Below are positions 30,833 through 39,285 of a stretch of DNA of 64,000 nt, piece after piece; the first letter of the stretch is position 1, and each line of letters starts with the position of its first letter. Source of the stretch: Hydrogenophaga sp. (lineage in GTDB: Bacteria > Pseudomonadota > Gammaproteobacteria > Burkholderiales > Burkholderiaceae_C); assembly GCF_014773545.1 (NCBI RefSeq), contig NZ_SDDV01000006.1:109946-173945 (forward strand), given 5' to 3'. The translations under genes were made by a program, and so were the position numbers. The notes beneath the pieces were generated by a model. It was not told the origin of the DNA. It worked only from the letters and a program-made list of their open reading frames with translations, and ran no database searches.

Positions 30833-33013
30833 ATGAAGCAAAACAACCTCCTCGTCGAACTGCTGGTGGAAGAACTGCCGCCCAAGGCACTCAAAAAACT
30901 CGGCGACGCCTTTGCCGGGGTATTGTTTGAACAGCTCAAGACGCTCGGCCTGACCGCTGCCGACTCGATAGCCACCGCTTTTGCCTCGCCGCGCCGTCTG
31001 GGCGCGCACATCAGCCACGTCAGTCGCAAAGCGCCCGACTTGCCGCTGCGGCAAAAACTGATGCCGCTGGCGGTCGGTCTGGACGCAGCCGGCCAGCCCA
31101 CCCCGGCCTTGCTGAAAAAGCTGGCCGCACTCGGCGCCGACCTGTCCGACCCGCACGCCGCCGTGGCCGCACTCGAACGCGCGCCCGACGGCAAGGGCAT
31201 GGCCCTGTACCACTGCAGCCTGGCCAACGGCGCCACACTCGACATCGGCCTACAGGACGCGCTCGACCAAGCGCTGGCCCAGTTGCCCATCCCCAAAGTG
31301 ATGAGCTACCAGCTCCATCACGACTGCGGCATCGAGAACTTTTTGCCCGGCTGGAGCAGTGTGCACTTCGTGCGGCCGGCGCAGGCCCTGGTGGCGCTGC
31401 ACGGCAGCACGGTGCTGCCGGTGCGGGCGCTGGGCCTGACGGCGGGCCGACGCACCCAGGGCCACCGCTTTGAAGCCCGCCAGTCGCCGCTGCTGATTGC
31501 CGACGCCGACAGCTACGCGCAAACCCTGCTGACCGAAGGCGCTGTGATCGCCAGCTTCGACGACCGGCGCTTTGCCATCGTGCAACAACTCGCACAAGCA
31601 GCCGAACGCCTGGGGCCGCTCTACCAGGTGCAAATGGACGAAGCGCTGCTTGACGAAGTCACCGCGCTGGTGGAGCGACCGCAGGTCCTGACCTGCAGCT
31701 TCGAAGAGCAATTCCTCGACGTGCCGCAAGAGTGCCTGATTCTGACCATGAAGGCGAACCAGAAATACTTTCCGCTGCTAAACACCCACGGCAAGCTGAC
31801 CCACAAGTTTCTCGTGGTCAGCAACATCTTCCCGGCCGACCCGAGCGCGGTGATTGGCGGCAACGAGCGCGTGGTGCGAGCGCGCCTGGCCGACGCCAAA
31901 TTTTTCTTCGACCAAGACCGCAAGAAAACGCTGGCCGCGCGCGTCGCCGGGCTCGATCAGGTGGTTTATCACCACAAACTCGGTAGCCTGGGCGATCGCA
32001 TGCAGCGCGTGCGCGCCATCGCGAGCGCCATCGGCCAGCAGCTCGGCGGCGCGGCACTGGCGCACAACGCCGCTACCGCCGCCCAACTGGCGAAAACCGA
32101 TTTGCTGACCGACATGGTGGGCGAATTCCCCGAACTGCAAGGCATCATGGGCGGCTACTACGCGCGCCACGACGGCCTGAACGAGGACATCGCCTGCGCC
32201 ATCGAAGACCACTACAAACCGCGCTTTGCCGGCGACACGCTGGCGCGCGGCCAAACTGGCCTGGTGCTGGCGCTGGCCGACAAACTGGAAACGCTGGTCG
32301 GCATGTTCGGCATTGGCAATCTGCCCAGCGGCGACAAAGACCCATTCGCGCTGCGCCGCCACGCGCTCGGCGTGATCCGCATGCTGGTCGAAAAAGACCT
32401 GCCACTGGAACTGAACCGGCTGCTGGCCGACGCTGCGCTGCCATTTGGCACCCTGATCGACACGCCCGGCGCGGCGCTGGCCGAATTCATCGGCGAGCGG
32501 CTGGCCAGCGCGCTGCGCGAACAAGGCTTTCGCGCGCAAGAGGTCGATGCCGTGCTGGCACTGCAACCGCAACGCCTGGCCGACGTGACGCGGCGCTTGC
32601 AAGCGGTGCGCGACTTTGCCGCGCTGCCCGAAGCACCGGCGCTGGCGGCGGCCAACAAGCGCATCGGCAACATCCTGAAAAAATCCGACGCCGCGCCCGC
32701 GGCCCTGAGCGCGCGCCTGCTGGTCGAACCGGCCGAGCACGCGCTGTTTGCCGCCATGCAAGCCAGCCTGCCCAGCGCCCAACTGCACTTCGATGCCGGC
32801 CACTACACCGCCGCGCTGGCCGCACTGGCCGCGCTGCGCGCACCGGTCGACGCCTTTTTCGACACCGTGCTGGTCAACACCGACGACGCCGCGCTGAAAG
32901 CGAACCGGCTGGCGCTGCTGCAGCGCCTGCACCAAGCCATGAACCGCGTGGCCGACCTGTCGCGCCTGGTGAAATTGGGGTCAGATTCCGATTGTCTTCC
33001 CTGCACCCCATGA
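30833..33013 (+). CDS. glyS: Glycyl-tRNA synthetase beta subunit
   Basis: The 726-residue subunit starts NLLVELLVEELPPKAL and carries the HD-like and anticodon-binding domains of GlyS; it is needed for tRNA binding. I chose ATG 30833 as in homologues; a GTG four codons earlier is possible. The family normally ends near MNRVADLSKLA; here the tail continues VKLGSDSDCLPCTP because a 21-bp GGGGTCAGATTCC-type repeat (32973-32993) makes up the last codons. The stop overlaps the gmhB start (ATGA). Confidence 0.95.
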   Translation: MKQNNLLVELLVEELPPKALKKLGDAFAGVLFEQLKTLGLTAADSIATAFASPRRLGAHISHVSRKAPDLPLRQKLMPLAVGLDAAGQPTPALLKKLAALGADLSDPHAAVAALERAPDGKGMALYHCSLANGATLDIGLQDALDQALAQLPIPKVMSYQLHHDCGIENFLPGWSSVHFVRPAQALVALHGSTVLPVRALGLTAGRRTQGHRFEARQSPLLIADADSYAQTLLTEGAVIASFDDRRFAIVQQLAQAAERLGPLYQVQMDEALLDEVTALVERPQVLTCSFEEQFLDVPQECLILTMKANQKYFPLLNTHGKLTHKFLVVSNIFPADPSAVIGGNERVVRARLADAKFFFDQDRKKTLAARVAGLDQVVYHHKLGSLGDRMQRVRAIASAIGQQLGGAALAHNAATAAQLAKTDLLTDMVGEFPELQGIMGGYYARHDGLNEDIACAIEDHYKPRFAGDTLARGQTGLVLALADKLETLVGMFGIGNLPSGDKDPFALRRHALGVIRMLVEKDLPLELNRLLADAALPFGTLIDTPGAALAEFIGERLASALREQGFRAQEVDAVLALQPQRLADVTRRLQAVRDFAALPEAPALAAANKRIGNILKKSDAAPAALSARLLVEPAEHALFAAMQASLPSAQLHFDAGHYTAALAALAALRAPVDAFFDTVLVNTDDAALKANRLALLQRLHQAMNRVADLSRLVKLGSDSDCLPCTP
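32973..32993 (+). repeat. GGGGTCAGATTCC-type repeat inside the glyS 3' end
   Basis: AATTGGGGTCAGATTCCGAT + T matches 20 of 21 bases, in inverse orientation, to 63966-63986. Sequences of this kind are familiar to me from the flanks of REP-associated Y1 transposases; no such transposase is in the window. Confidence 0.7.
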
Positions 33014-33573
33014 AGCTGCTCATTCTCGACCGCGACGGCACGCTCAACCGCAGCCGTGAAGACTACGTCGCCTCGCCCGACGAGTGGGAGGCGCTGCCGG
33101 GCGCGCTGGAAGCGCTGGCGCGGCTGAACCACGGCGGCTGGCGCGTGGCGCTGGCGACCAACCAGTCCGGCCTGGGGCGCGGCGTGTTCGACATGACCGC
33201 GCTCAACGCCATTCACAGCAAGATGCACCGCCAGCTCGCGGCCGTGGGCGCACGGGTGGATGCGGTTTTTTTCTGTCCCCACGTCCCAGAAGACGCCTGC
33301 GGCTGCCGCAAACCCGCGCCGGGCTTGTTCGTGCAAATCAGCAAGCGCTTTGGCGTCCCCCCGGCCCAGTTGCCGGTGGTGGGGAACGCGCTGCGCCACG
33401 TGCAAGCAGGCGCCGCCGCCGGTTGCCCGACCCACCTGCTGCTGACCGGCAAGTCCGAGTCGCTGCGCGCCCTTGCCGACCCTGGCAGCGTCATTGGCCT
33501 GCCACCCGGCACCCGGATACACGAAGACCTGTCGGCCTTTGCCGACTGGCTGTTGCAGCAACCGGTCAAATGA
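33010..33573 (+). CDS. gmhB: GmhB-like D-glycero-D-manno-heptose 1,7-bisphosphate phosphatase
   Basis: The 187-residue HAD phosphatase acts in LPS heptose synthesis. Motif I DRDGT (nucleophile Asp7, acid Asp9), motif II (ATNQSG) and the zinc loop CPHVPEDACGC followed by RKPAPG are present. The motif normally VGD-x-LxD, whose first Asp binds Mg, reads VVGNALRH (Asn126, His130), so a metal ligand is changed. The ATG overlaps the glyS stop by 4 bp. Confidence 0.85.
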   Translation: MKLLILDRDGTLNRSREDYVASPDEWEALPGALEALARLNHGGWRVALATNQSGLGRGVFDMTALNAIHSKMHRQLAAVGARVDAVFFCPHVPEDACGCRKPAPGLFVQISKRFGVPPAQLPVVGNALRHVQAGAAAGCPTHLLLTGKSESLRALADPGSVIGLPPGTRIHEDLSAFADWLLQQPVK

Positions 33574-33598
33574 CCGCTCTTTTTTCTCCCAAGCCCGC

Positions 33599-34354
33599 AT
33601 GATCTTCATCAACTTGCTGCGCGCCGTTTTGCATCTGTTGTTCATGGCCGTCACCGTGGTGCCGTGGGCGCTGGCGGTGCTGATCGCCGCGCCCTTCCTC
33701 AACAGCACGCAGGTGTACTGGATGTGCGCGCGCTGGCTCAAACTGTCGGTCGACAGCGGCACCCTGATCCTGGGCATTCGCAACCGCGTGCTCGGTTTTG
33801 AAAACCTGCCAACCGCCAGCGACGCGCCGGCCGTGCTGCTGCTCAAGCACCAATCGACCTGGGAGACCTTTTGCATGCCGGCGCTGATGCCACACCCGCT
33901 GGCCTTCGTGTTCAAGAAAGAGCTGCTCTACGTGCCGTTTTTCGGTTGGGCCATGGCCTGCATGGACATGATCCACATCGACCGCAGCAAGCGCACCAAG
34001 GCGTTCAGCAAGGTGGTCGAACAAGGCCAGCGACTGCTCAACAAGGGCACCTGGGTCATCATGTTTCCCGAAGGCACACGCATGCCGCGCGGCCAAAAGG
34101 GCCAGTACAAAAACGGCGGCACGCGGCTGGCGATTGCCACCGGCGCGCCAGTGATCCCGATCGCCGTCAGTTCGGCCAAGTGCTGGCCGAGCAAGGCTTT
34201 CATCAAACAGCCGGGCGTGGTCGAGTTCTCGATCGGCAAGCCGATCCCGAGCCAGGGCCGCGAGCCCGACGAATTGATGCGCGAGGTCGAAACCTGGATC
34301 GAGGCCGAAATGCGCCGCATCGACCCCAGCGCCTACCCTGACGCCAAGGCCTGA
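33599..34354 (+). CDS. Lysophospholipid acyltransferase (PlsC family), second copy
   Basis: The 251-residue protein has an N-terminal membrane helix (about 3-35), the acyltransferase block KHQSTWETF (HX4E rather than the usual HX4D) and the FPEGTRMPRG block. It is the typical 1-acylglycerol-3-phosphate acyltransferase found after glyQS-gmhB in Comamonadaceae. Sequence similarity to the protein at 8215 is low outside the motifs. It follows gmhB by 25 bp. Confidence 0.85.
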   Translation: MIFINLLRAVLHLLFMAVTVVPWALAVLIAAPFLNSTQVYWMCARWLKLSVDSGTLILGIRNRVLGFENLPTASDAPAVLLLKHQSTWETFCMPALMPHPLAFVFKKELLYVPFFGWAMACMDMIHIDRSKRTKAFSKVVEQGQRLLNKGTWVIMFPEGTRMPRGQKGQYKNGGTRLAIATGAPVIPIAVSSAKCWPSKAFIKQPGVVEFSIGKPIPSQGREPDELMREVETWIEAEMRRIDPSAYPDAKA

Positions 34355-34361
34355 GTTACCG

Positions 34362-35183
34362 ATGCTGCGCTCGATGTCACAGGCACTCGGTGCGTTGCTG
34401 CGACCCCACACGCCCGCCGGCTTGCCCGCTGCGCACACGCAGCACCGGCGCGTGCGCCTGGGCGCGCAGGAAGTGGCATACGAATTCAAGCGCGGCCAGC
34501 GCCGCAGCATCGGTCTGAGCATCGGCCCCGACGGCTTGCGCGTGCGGGCGCCGAGCTGGACGCCACTGGCCGAGGTCGAAGCGCTGCTGCAAGCCAAGTC
34601 GGCCTGGGTGCTGGAGAAGCTGCAGCGCGCGCGCGAGCACGCCGCTGCCCGGGCGGCGGCCCGCACCGTCTGGGCCGACGACGCCGCGCTGCTCTTTCTG
34701 GGCCAGCACGTGCGCCTGCGGCTCGAGCCGGCGCAGCGCTTCTCGCCCCCGCGGCTGCAAGCCGCCTTGGCCGCTGCGCAGCCCGCCACGCTGTGCCTGG
34801 GACTGGCGGGCTGCGCCAGCGCGCTTCAGATCCGCCACACCACCCAGGCCTGGCTCAGGCAGCAGGCACAGTCGGTGTTCAACGACCGGCTGGCATACTT
34901 CGCCCCGCTGCTGCAGGTGCACCCGAGGCGGCTGCAGCTCTCGAATGCCCGCACGCGCTGGGGCAGCGCCAGCGCCGACGGCAGCATCCGCCTGAACTGG
35001 CGCCTCATCCACCTGGAGCTGCCGCTGATCGACTACGTGGTGGTACACGAACTCTGCCATCTGCGCCACATGAACCACAGTGCACCCTTCTGGAGCCTCG
35101 TCGCCAGCGTCCTGCCCGACCACGCGCAGCGCCGCCAAGCGCTGCGCCGCGCCGTGTTGCCACCGCTGGACGCAGACGTTTGA
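34362..35183 (+). CDS. YgjP/M48-like metal-dependent hydrolase (DUF45)
   Basis: The 273-residue protein shows the family features: a N-terminal beta-rich half with KRGQRRSIGLSIGPDGLRVRAP and a C-terminal zinc site HELCHLRHMNHS (HExxH with third ligand His) near 235-246, preceded by RTRWGSAS-DGSIRLNWRL. This is the DUF45/SprT-like family of predicted zinc metallopeptidases; the substrate is unknown. It starts 7 bp after the acyltransferase stop, so the glyQ-to-35183 run is one operon-like unit. Confidence 0.85.
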   Translation: MLRSMSQALGALLRPHTPAGLPAAHTQHRRVRLGAQEVAYEFKRGQRRSIGLSIGPDGLRVRAPSWTPLAEVEALLQAKSAWVLEKLQRAREHAAARAAARTVWADDAALLFLGQHVRLRLEPAQRFSPPRLQAALAAAQPATLCLGLAGCASALQIRHTTQAWLRQQAQSVFNDRLAYFAPLLQVHPRRLQLSNARTRWGSASADGSIRLNWRLIHLELPLIDYVVVHELCHLRHMNHSAPFWSLVASVLPDHAQRRQALRRAVLPPLDADV

Positions 35184-35469
35184 GTTGAACCCGTTCCCGT
35201 TCGGGCTCTGCACCCTTCGACAGGCTTCCTTCGACAAGCTCAGGACGAACGGTTTTTGTCAGGACAAACCCTTCGACAGGCTTCCTTCGACAGGCTCAGG
35301 ACAGGCCCTTCGACAGGCTCAGGGCGAACGGCTTCTGACGTGACGAACCCACCCAACCATTCGCCCCGAGCACCCAACCGTTCGCCCTGAGCCTGTCGAA
35401 GGGCCCAGAGCGAACGGCTTCTGACGTGACGAACCCATCCAACCGTTCGCCCTGAGCCTGTCGAAGGGC
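35184..35469. repeat. Cluster of dispersed REP-like repeats
   Basis: This 286-bp gap between two convergent genes is almost wholly repeat. It holds at least six full or partial copies of CCCTTCGACAGGCTCAGGGC or its complement in both orientations. A 28-bp segment beginning GCGAACGGCTTCTGACGTGA is repeated at 35324-35351 and 35410-35437 (86 bp apart), and a weaker third copy lies in the 3' end of the adjacent gene (35473-35490). No gene is supported. Confidence 0.9.
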
Positions 35470-36546
35470 CTAGAGCGAGCAGCTTCTGAAGCGCCAGACG
35501 CCTTGCGCGTCGCGCTCGCGCCGCAGTTGCCCGGCAAACCACAGCCGGTGCAGGTGCGCCACCGTCTCGCCCATGGCAAAGGTGGTCTGGTGCAGGTCCA
35601 GCTCGCGCTTGAACATCAGCGGCAAAATATCGGCGCCGCTGCACGCGCGCTCCTGACAAGCCTGCAACACCTCGGCCAGACGGTCGGCGTGGTGCTGTTT
35701 GAGCTGGCCGATGCGCTCGTGCAGACCGGTGAACGGCTTGCCGTGCGAAGGCAATACCAGCGTCTGCGCGGGCAGTGGCAGGTATTTTTCCAGCGATTCC
35801 AGAAACAGCCGCAAGGGATCGCTCTCAGGCTCGACGTCGTACACGCTGACGTTGGTCGAAATGCGCGGCAACACCATGTCGCCGCTGATGAGCACGTCGA
35901 GCTCGCCGCAGTGCAGGGCCATGTGCTCGGGCGCGTGGCCGTAGCCGCTGATGCAGCGCCAGCCGCGCCCGCCTATGCGCAGCGTCTGGCCGTCTTGCAG
36001 GCGACAAAACCGACCCGGCACCTGCGGCACCATGTTCGGGTAGTAGCTGGAGCGGGCACGGATTTTCTCCAGGCTCTGCGGGTCGCTCAGGCCGTGAGCA
36101 GCGAAAAAGGCGGCCGCGCCCGCGCCACCAAAGCCGGTGCTGCTGACCGATCCGACGCGCGCGGCGTAGTAGTCGGTGGCGCTGATCCACAGCAGGCACG
36201 ACCAGCGCTCGCACAGCCAGTACGCCAACCCCACATGGTCCGGGTGCATGTGGGTGACGATCACGCGCAGAATCGGCAGGCCTTCGAGTTCGTTCTCAAA
36301 AACGGCTTCCCACTGCGCGCGCGACTCGTCGCGCGCAATGCAGCAATCGACCACCGACCAGCCGTCCCGGCCGTCCAGCGTGTCGCGCAGCAGCCACAGA
36401 TTGATGTGATCGAGCGCAAACGGCAGGCTCATGCGCAGCCACTTGACGCCCGGCGCCAGCACCAGCGCACGCCCTGGCGGCGGCAGCTCTGCGCCCAGCG
36501 GGTAGTGCAAGCGGGCTTCGAGCTGTTCTTTGGTGGGCGGTGTCAT
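35470..36546 (-). CDS. MBL-fold metallo-hydrolase
   Basis: The 358-residue protein is a metallo-beta-lactamase-fold hydrolase with the metal site THMHPDHVG (near 98-106), a later His in GYGHAPEHMAL and the Asp in ISGDMVLP, then a helical C-terminal domain (about 280-358). Substrate is unknown; homologues next to liuR are often annotated as beta-lactamase-like hydrolases of acyl-CoA catabolic regions. It is divergent from liuR, sharing the 120-bp operator region. Its last codons (RSCSL) and stop are built from repeat-like sequence. Confidence 0.85.
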   Translation of the reverse strand: MTPPTKEQLEARLHYPLGAELPPPGRALVLAPGVKWLRMSLPFALDHINLWLLRDTLDGRDGWSVVDCCIARDESRAQWEAVFENELEGLPILRVIVTHMHPDHVGLAYWLCERWSCLLWISATDYYAARVGSVSSTGFGGAGAAAFFAAHGLSDPQSLEKIRARSSYYPNMVPQVPGRFCRLQDGQTLRIGGRGWRCISGYGHAPEHMALHCGELDVLISGDMVLPRISTNVSVYDVEPESDPLRLFLESLEKYLPLPAQTLVLPSHGKPFTGLHERIGQLKQHHADRLAEVLQACQERACSGADILPLMFKRELDLHQTTFAMGETVAHLHRLWFAGQLRRERDAQGVWRFRSCSL

Positions 36547-36575
36547 GCGCTGGCGTTTCCGGTAAGATGGCTGGG

Positions 36576-36599
36576 TTTGACGTTAACGTAAACGTCAAA
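36576..36599. promoter_or_regulatory. MerR-type (LiuR-like) operator
   Basis: TTTGACGTT (36576-36584) and AACGTCAAA (36591-36599) form a perfect 9-bp inverted repeat with a 6-bp spacer (AACGTA). It lies 68 bp before the MerR-family gene and 30 bp before the divergent MBL gene. TTGACG can double as a -35 element in either direction. LiuR regulators of branched-chain amino acid catabolism bind similar TTnACGT-type palindromes. Confidence 0.75.
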
Positions 36600-36666
36600 T
36601 CTGCGCGCATTTTACGCAGCCCCGAACAAGCCTGCTGTCAAGCACCAGACAACACCCGAGTGCCCC

Positions 36667-37086
36667 ATGTCGAGCCACCAGACCTACGGCATCAGCGAGT
36701 TGGCGCGCGAGTTCGACCTGAGCACGCGCACGATTCGTTTTTACGAAGACATGGGCCTGCTGCAGCCGCGGCGCGAAGGCCCGGGCGGGCGCAACCGGGT
36801 CTACAGCGCGCGCGACCGCACCCGCCTCAAGCTCACCTTGCGCGCCAAGCGCCTGGGCCTGTCGCTGACCGAGGCCAAAGAAATCATAGACATGTACGAC
36901 AGCCCGCGCGACACCGGCGCGCAGTTGCATAAATTTCTCAGCGTACTGGCCGAACACCGGCACCAGATCGAAGCGCAACTGGCCGATCTGGCGGCCAATC
37001 TCGACGAAGTCAAGGCGCACGAAAGAGAAGCCCGCGCCTTGCTGCTCAAAGCCGAACAAAAGCTCGCGCGCGCCAGCTCCGCCTGA
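36667..37086 (+). CDS. liuR: MerR-family regulator, LiuR-like
   Basis: The 139-residue protein has the MerR HTH-wing domain (about 8-75, [37 protein letters not shown]) and a C-terminal dimerisation coiled coil (about 85-130). It has no metal-binding cysteines, as expected for LiuR/AtuR-type regulators that sense acyl-CoA-related ligands. It lies 38 bp before isovaleryl-CoA dehydrogenase, the usual liuR-liuA order, and next to its probable operator. Confidence 0.85.
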   Translation: MSSHQTYGISELAREFDLSTRTIRFYEDMGLLQPRREGPGGRNRVYSARDRTRLKLTLRAKRLGLSLTEAKEIIDMYDSPRDTGAQLHKFLSVLAEHRHQIEAQLADLAANLDEVKAHEREARALLLKAEQKLARASSA

Positions 37087-37124
37087 CGTCTTTGCAACGC
37101 TTCATTTCAGGAGACACCCCCGCC

Positions 37125-38306
37125 ATGAACACCCTGCCCGGCCTGGACTTTCAACTCGGCGCCGACATCGACGCGCTGCGCGACGCGGTGCGCGACTTCG
37201 CGCAGGCCGAAATTGCCCCGCGCGCGGCCGAAATAGACCGCAGCGACTGTTTTCCCGCCGACCTGTGGCGCAAGATGGGCGACGTGGGCCTGCTCGGCAT
37301 CACGGTCGGCGCGGAATACGGCGGCGCCGACATGGGCTACCTGGCGCACATGGTGGCGATGGAAGAAATCAGCCGCGCCAGCGCCTCGGTCGGTCTGTCT
37401 TATGGCGCGCACAGCAATTTGTGCGTCAACCAGATCAAGCGCAACGGCAGCGCCGCGCAACGGCACAAATACCTGCCCCCACTCATCAGCGGCGAACACA
37501 TCGGTGCACTCGCCATGAGCGAGTCCGGCGCCGGCTCGGACGTCATGGGCATGCAGCTCAAGGCCGAAGACAAGGGCGGCTACCACCTGCTCAACGGCAG
37601 CAAGATGTGGATCACCAACGGCCCCGACGCCGACACGCTGGTGGTCTACGCCAAGAGCGAACCCGAACTCGGCGCGCGCGGCGTGACGGCCTTTCTGATC
37701 GAGCGGTCCATGCCCGGCTTTCGCGTCGCGCAAAAGCTCGACAAACTCGGCATGCGCGGCAGCCCCACCGGCGAACTGCTGTTCGACAACGTCGAGGTGC
37801 CGCCGGAAAACATCCTGGGCGGCCTCAACCACGGCGCCCGGGTGCTCATGAGCGGGCTGGACTACGAACGCGCGGTGCTGAGCGGCGGTCCGCTGGGCAT
37901 CATGCAAGCCGTGCTCGACAACGTGATGCCCTACATCCACGACCGCAAGCAGTTCGGCCAAAGCATCGGTGAATTTCAGTTGATTCAGGGCAAAGTGGCC
38001 GACATGTACACCGTGCTGCAAGCGGCGCGCTCGTTTGCCTACACGGTGGCGAAGAATCTGGACCTGCTGGGCAGCGAACACGTGCGCCAGGTGCGCAAAG
38101 ACTGCGCCTCGGTCATTCTGTGGTGCGCCGAACAAGCCACCTGGATGGCCGGCGAAGGCGTGCAGATTTTTGGCGGCAACGGCTACAGCAACGACTACCC
38201 GCTCGGGCGCCTGTGGCGCGACGCCAAGCTGTACGAAATAGGCGCCGGAACGAGCGAAATTCGCCGCATGCTGATCGGGCGCGAGCTGTTTGCCCAGACC
38301 TGCTGA
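37125..38306 (+). CDS. liuA: Isovaleryl-CoA dehydrogenase
   Basis: The 393-residue FAD enzyme oxidises isovaleryl-CoA in leucine degradation. The acyl-CoA dehydrogenase signatures [13 protein letters not shown] and [22 protein letters not shown] are present. The catalytic base is at Glu248 in [13 protein letters not shown], the position used by isovaleryl-CoA dehydrogenases and not by most other family members. AGGAGA lies eight bases before ATG 37125. Further liu genes (carboxylase, hydratase, lyase) are not in the window. Confidence 0.92.
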   Translation: MNTLPGLDFQLGADIDALRDAVRDFAQAEIAPRAAEIDRSDCFPADLWRKMGDVGLLGITVGAEYGGADMGYLAHMVAMEEISRASASVGLSYGAHSNLCVNQIKRNGSAAQRHKYLPPLISGEHIGALAMSESGAGSDVMGMQLKAEDKGGYHLLNGSKMWITNGPDADTLVVYAKSEPELGARGVTAFLIERSMPGFRVAQKLDKLGMRGSPTGELLFDNVEVPPENILGGLNHGARVLMSGLDYERAVLSGGPLGIMQAVLDNVMPYIHDRKQFGQSIGEFQLIQGKVADMYTVLQAARSFAYTVAKNLDLLGSEHVRQVRKDCASVILWCAEQATWMAGEGVQIFGGNGYSNDYPLGRLWRDAKLYEIGAGTSEIRRMLIGRELFAQTC

Positions 38307-38325
38307 GCGCCGCGCCGGGGTGCGC

Positions 38326-38622
38326 TCACAACAGCAGCATGACGCCAAACCAGAGCCCGGCCACCAGCAAGGTGAGCGGGGTTCGCTGCGGCGAACGCCA
38401 GACCGCCAGCAGCAAAAACAGGTTGTAGGGCTTGAGCGCAAAGAAAATGACCAGCACCCAGGTCGCCTGCAGGCCCTGCGCCAGCACAATCAAGACCAGA
38501 AAGCCGACCAGCAAGTTGAGCAAGGTGGCCACGCCCAGCATGTCGCGCCAGAACAGCAGGCTCAAACTCACCCGGGCCTGCCAGCGCGCGGCAAAAAAAT
38601 CTTGACAAATGGAAAAGCTCAT
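38326..38622 (-). CDS. Small membrane protein
   Basis: I do not recognise a family. The 98-residue product has three hydrophobic segments (about 27-48, 53-68 and 80-97) and a short soluble N terminus (MSFSICQDFFAARWQAR). Its ATG overlaps the stop of the ExoD-like gene by 4 bp, so the two are translationally coupled and probably act together in the inner membrane. Confidence 0.6.
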   Translation of the reverse strand: MSFSICQDFFAARWQARVSLSLLFWRDMLGVATLLNLLVGFLVLIVLAQGLQATWVLVIFFALKPYNLFLLLAVWRSPQRTPLTLLVAGLWFGVMLLL

Positions 38623-39257
38623 TGCAACACCTGTGCAAGCATGAACAGCGCCGCTTTGGTCAGCGCAAACAACACCCCGGAGACTACCACGGCGGCCACG
38701 ACCGAGGTGAACAGACCGGCCAGTATGCAGTAACCGTCGCGCTCCAGAATACCGAGCGCAAAAAAGCTGATCGCCAGCGACGGCAGCGCGTTGCCCAGCG
38801 GAATCGGCAGCACCACCAGCAGCGCCAGCAACAGGCACAACAAGCCAACCAGGCGCTCGAACGGCGGACGCACCAGCACACCCAGGCGCGGTCTGAGCAA
38901 TTTTTCGGCCCGCATGACCCAGGGCACGAGGCGACGCACCAGGGTGACGAAGTCGGCGCGCGCGATCGAGCGCCGCGCCAACCGGGCCGGCAGCCAGGGC
39001 CGCAGCCCGAGCATGAGTTGCGGCGCCAGAAAAACCAGCGGTGCGCCCAGCACCGAAGAGGCCCCGGGCGGCAGCGGCAGCACGTTGATGGCGGCAAAAA
39101 TGAACATCATCGCCGCCAGCGCGCGGTCGCTTAGCGCGTCGAGCAAGTCTGCCACCGAAATGCGCTCGCGGCTGCTGTCGTGGGCCAGCTCGAACAACAG
39201 CACCGACAAGTGCCGCCCTGGGCTGCGCGCTGCAGGCGGCAACTCCGGCGGGTTCAT
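38619..39257 (-). CDS. ExoD-like inner-membrane protein, copy 1
   Basis: The 212-residue protein belongs to the ExoD family, named after a rhizobial gene affecting exopolysaccharide and alkaline tolerance. It has a soluble N terminus (1-45), four hydrophobic segments, and the block LPIPLGNALPSLAISFFALGILERDG cut across 155-182, which is the family signature. Function is not established. A paralogue is at 51849. It lies 28 bp after the HlyC/CorC gene. Confidence 0.8.
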   Translation of the reverse strand: MNPPELPPAARSPGRHLSVLLFELAHDSSRERISVADLLDALSDRALAAMMFIFAAINVLPLPPGASSVLGAPLVFLAPQLMLGLRPWLPARLARRSIARADFVTLVRRLVPWVMRAEKLLRPRLGVLVRPPFERLVGLLCLLLALLVVLPIPLGNALPSLAISFFALGILERDGYCILAGLFTSVVAAVVVSGVLFALTKAALFMLAQVLQ

Positions 39258-39285
39258 GGCAGCTCCGGGCGTCGGCCTGGTCGGT

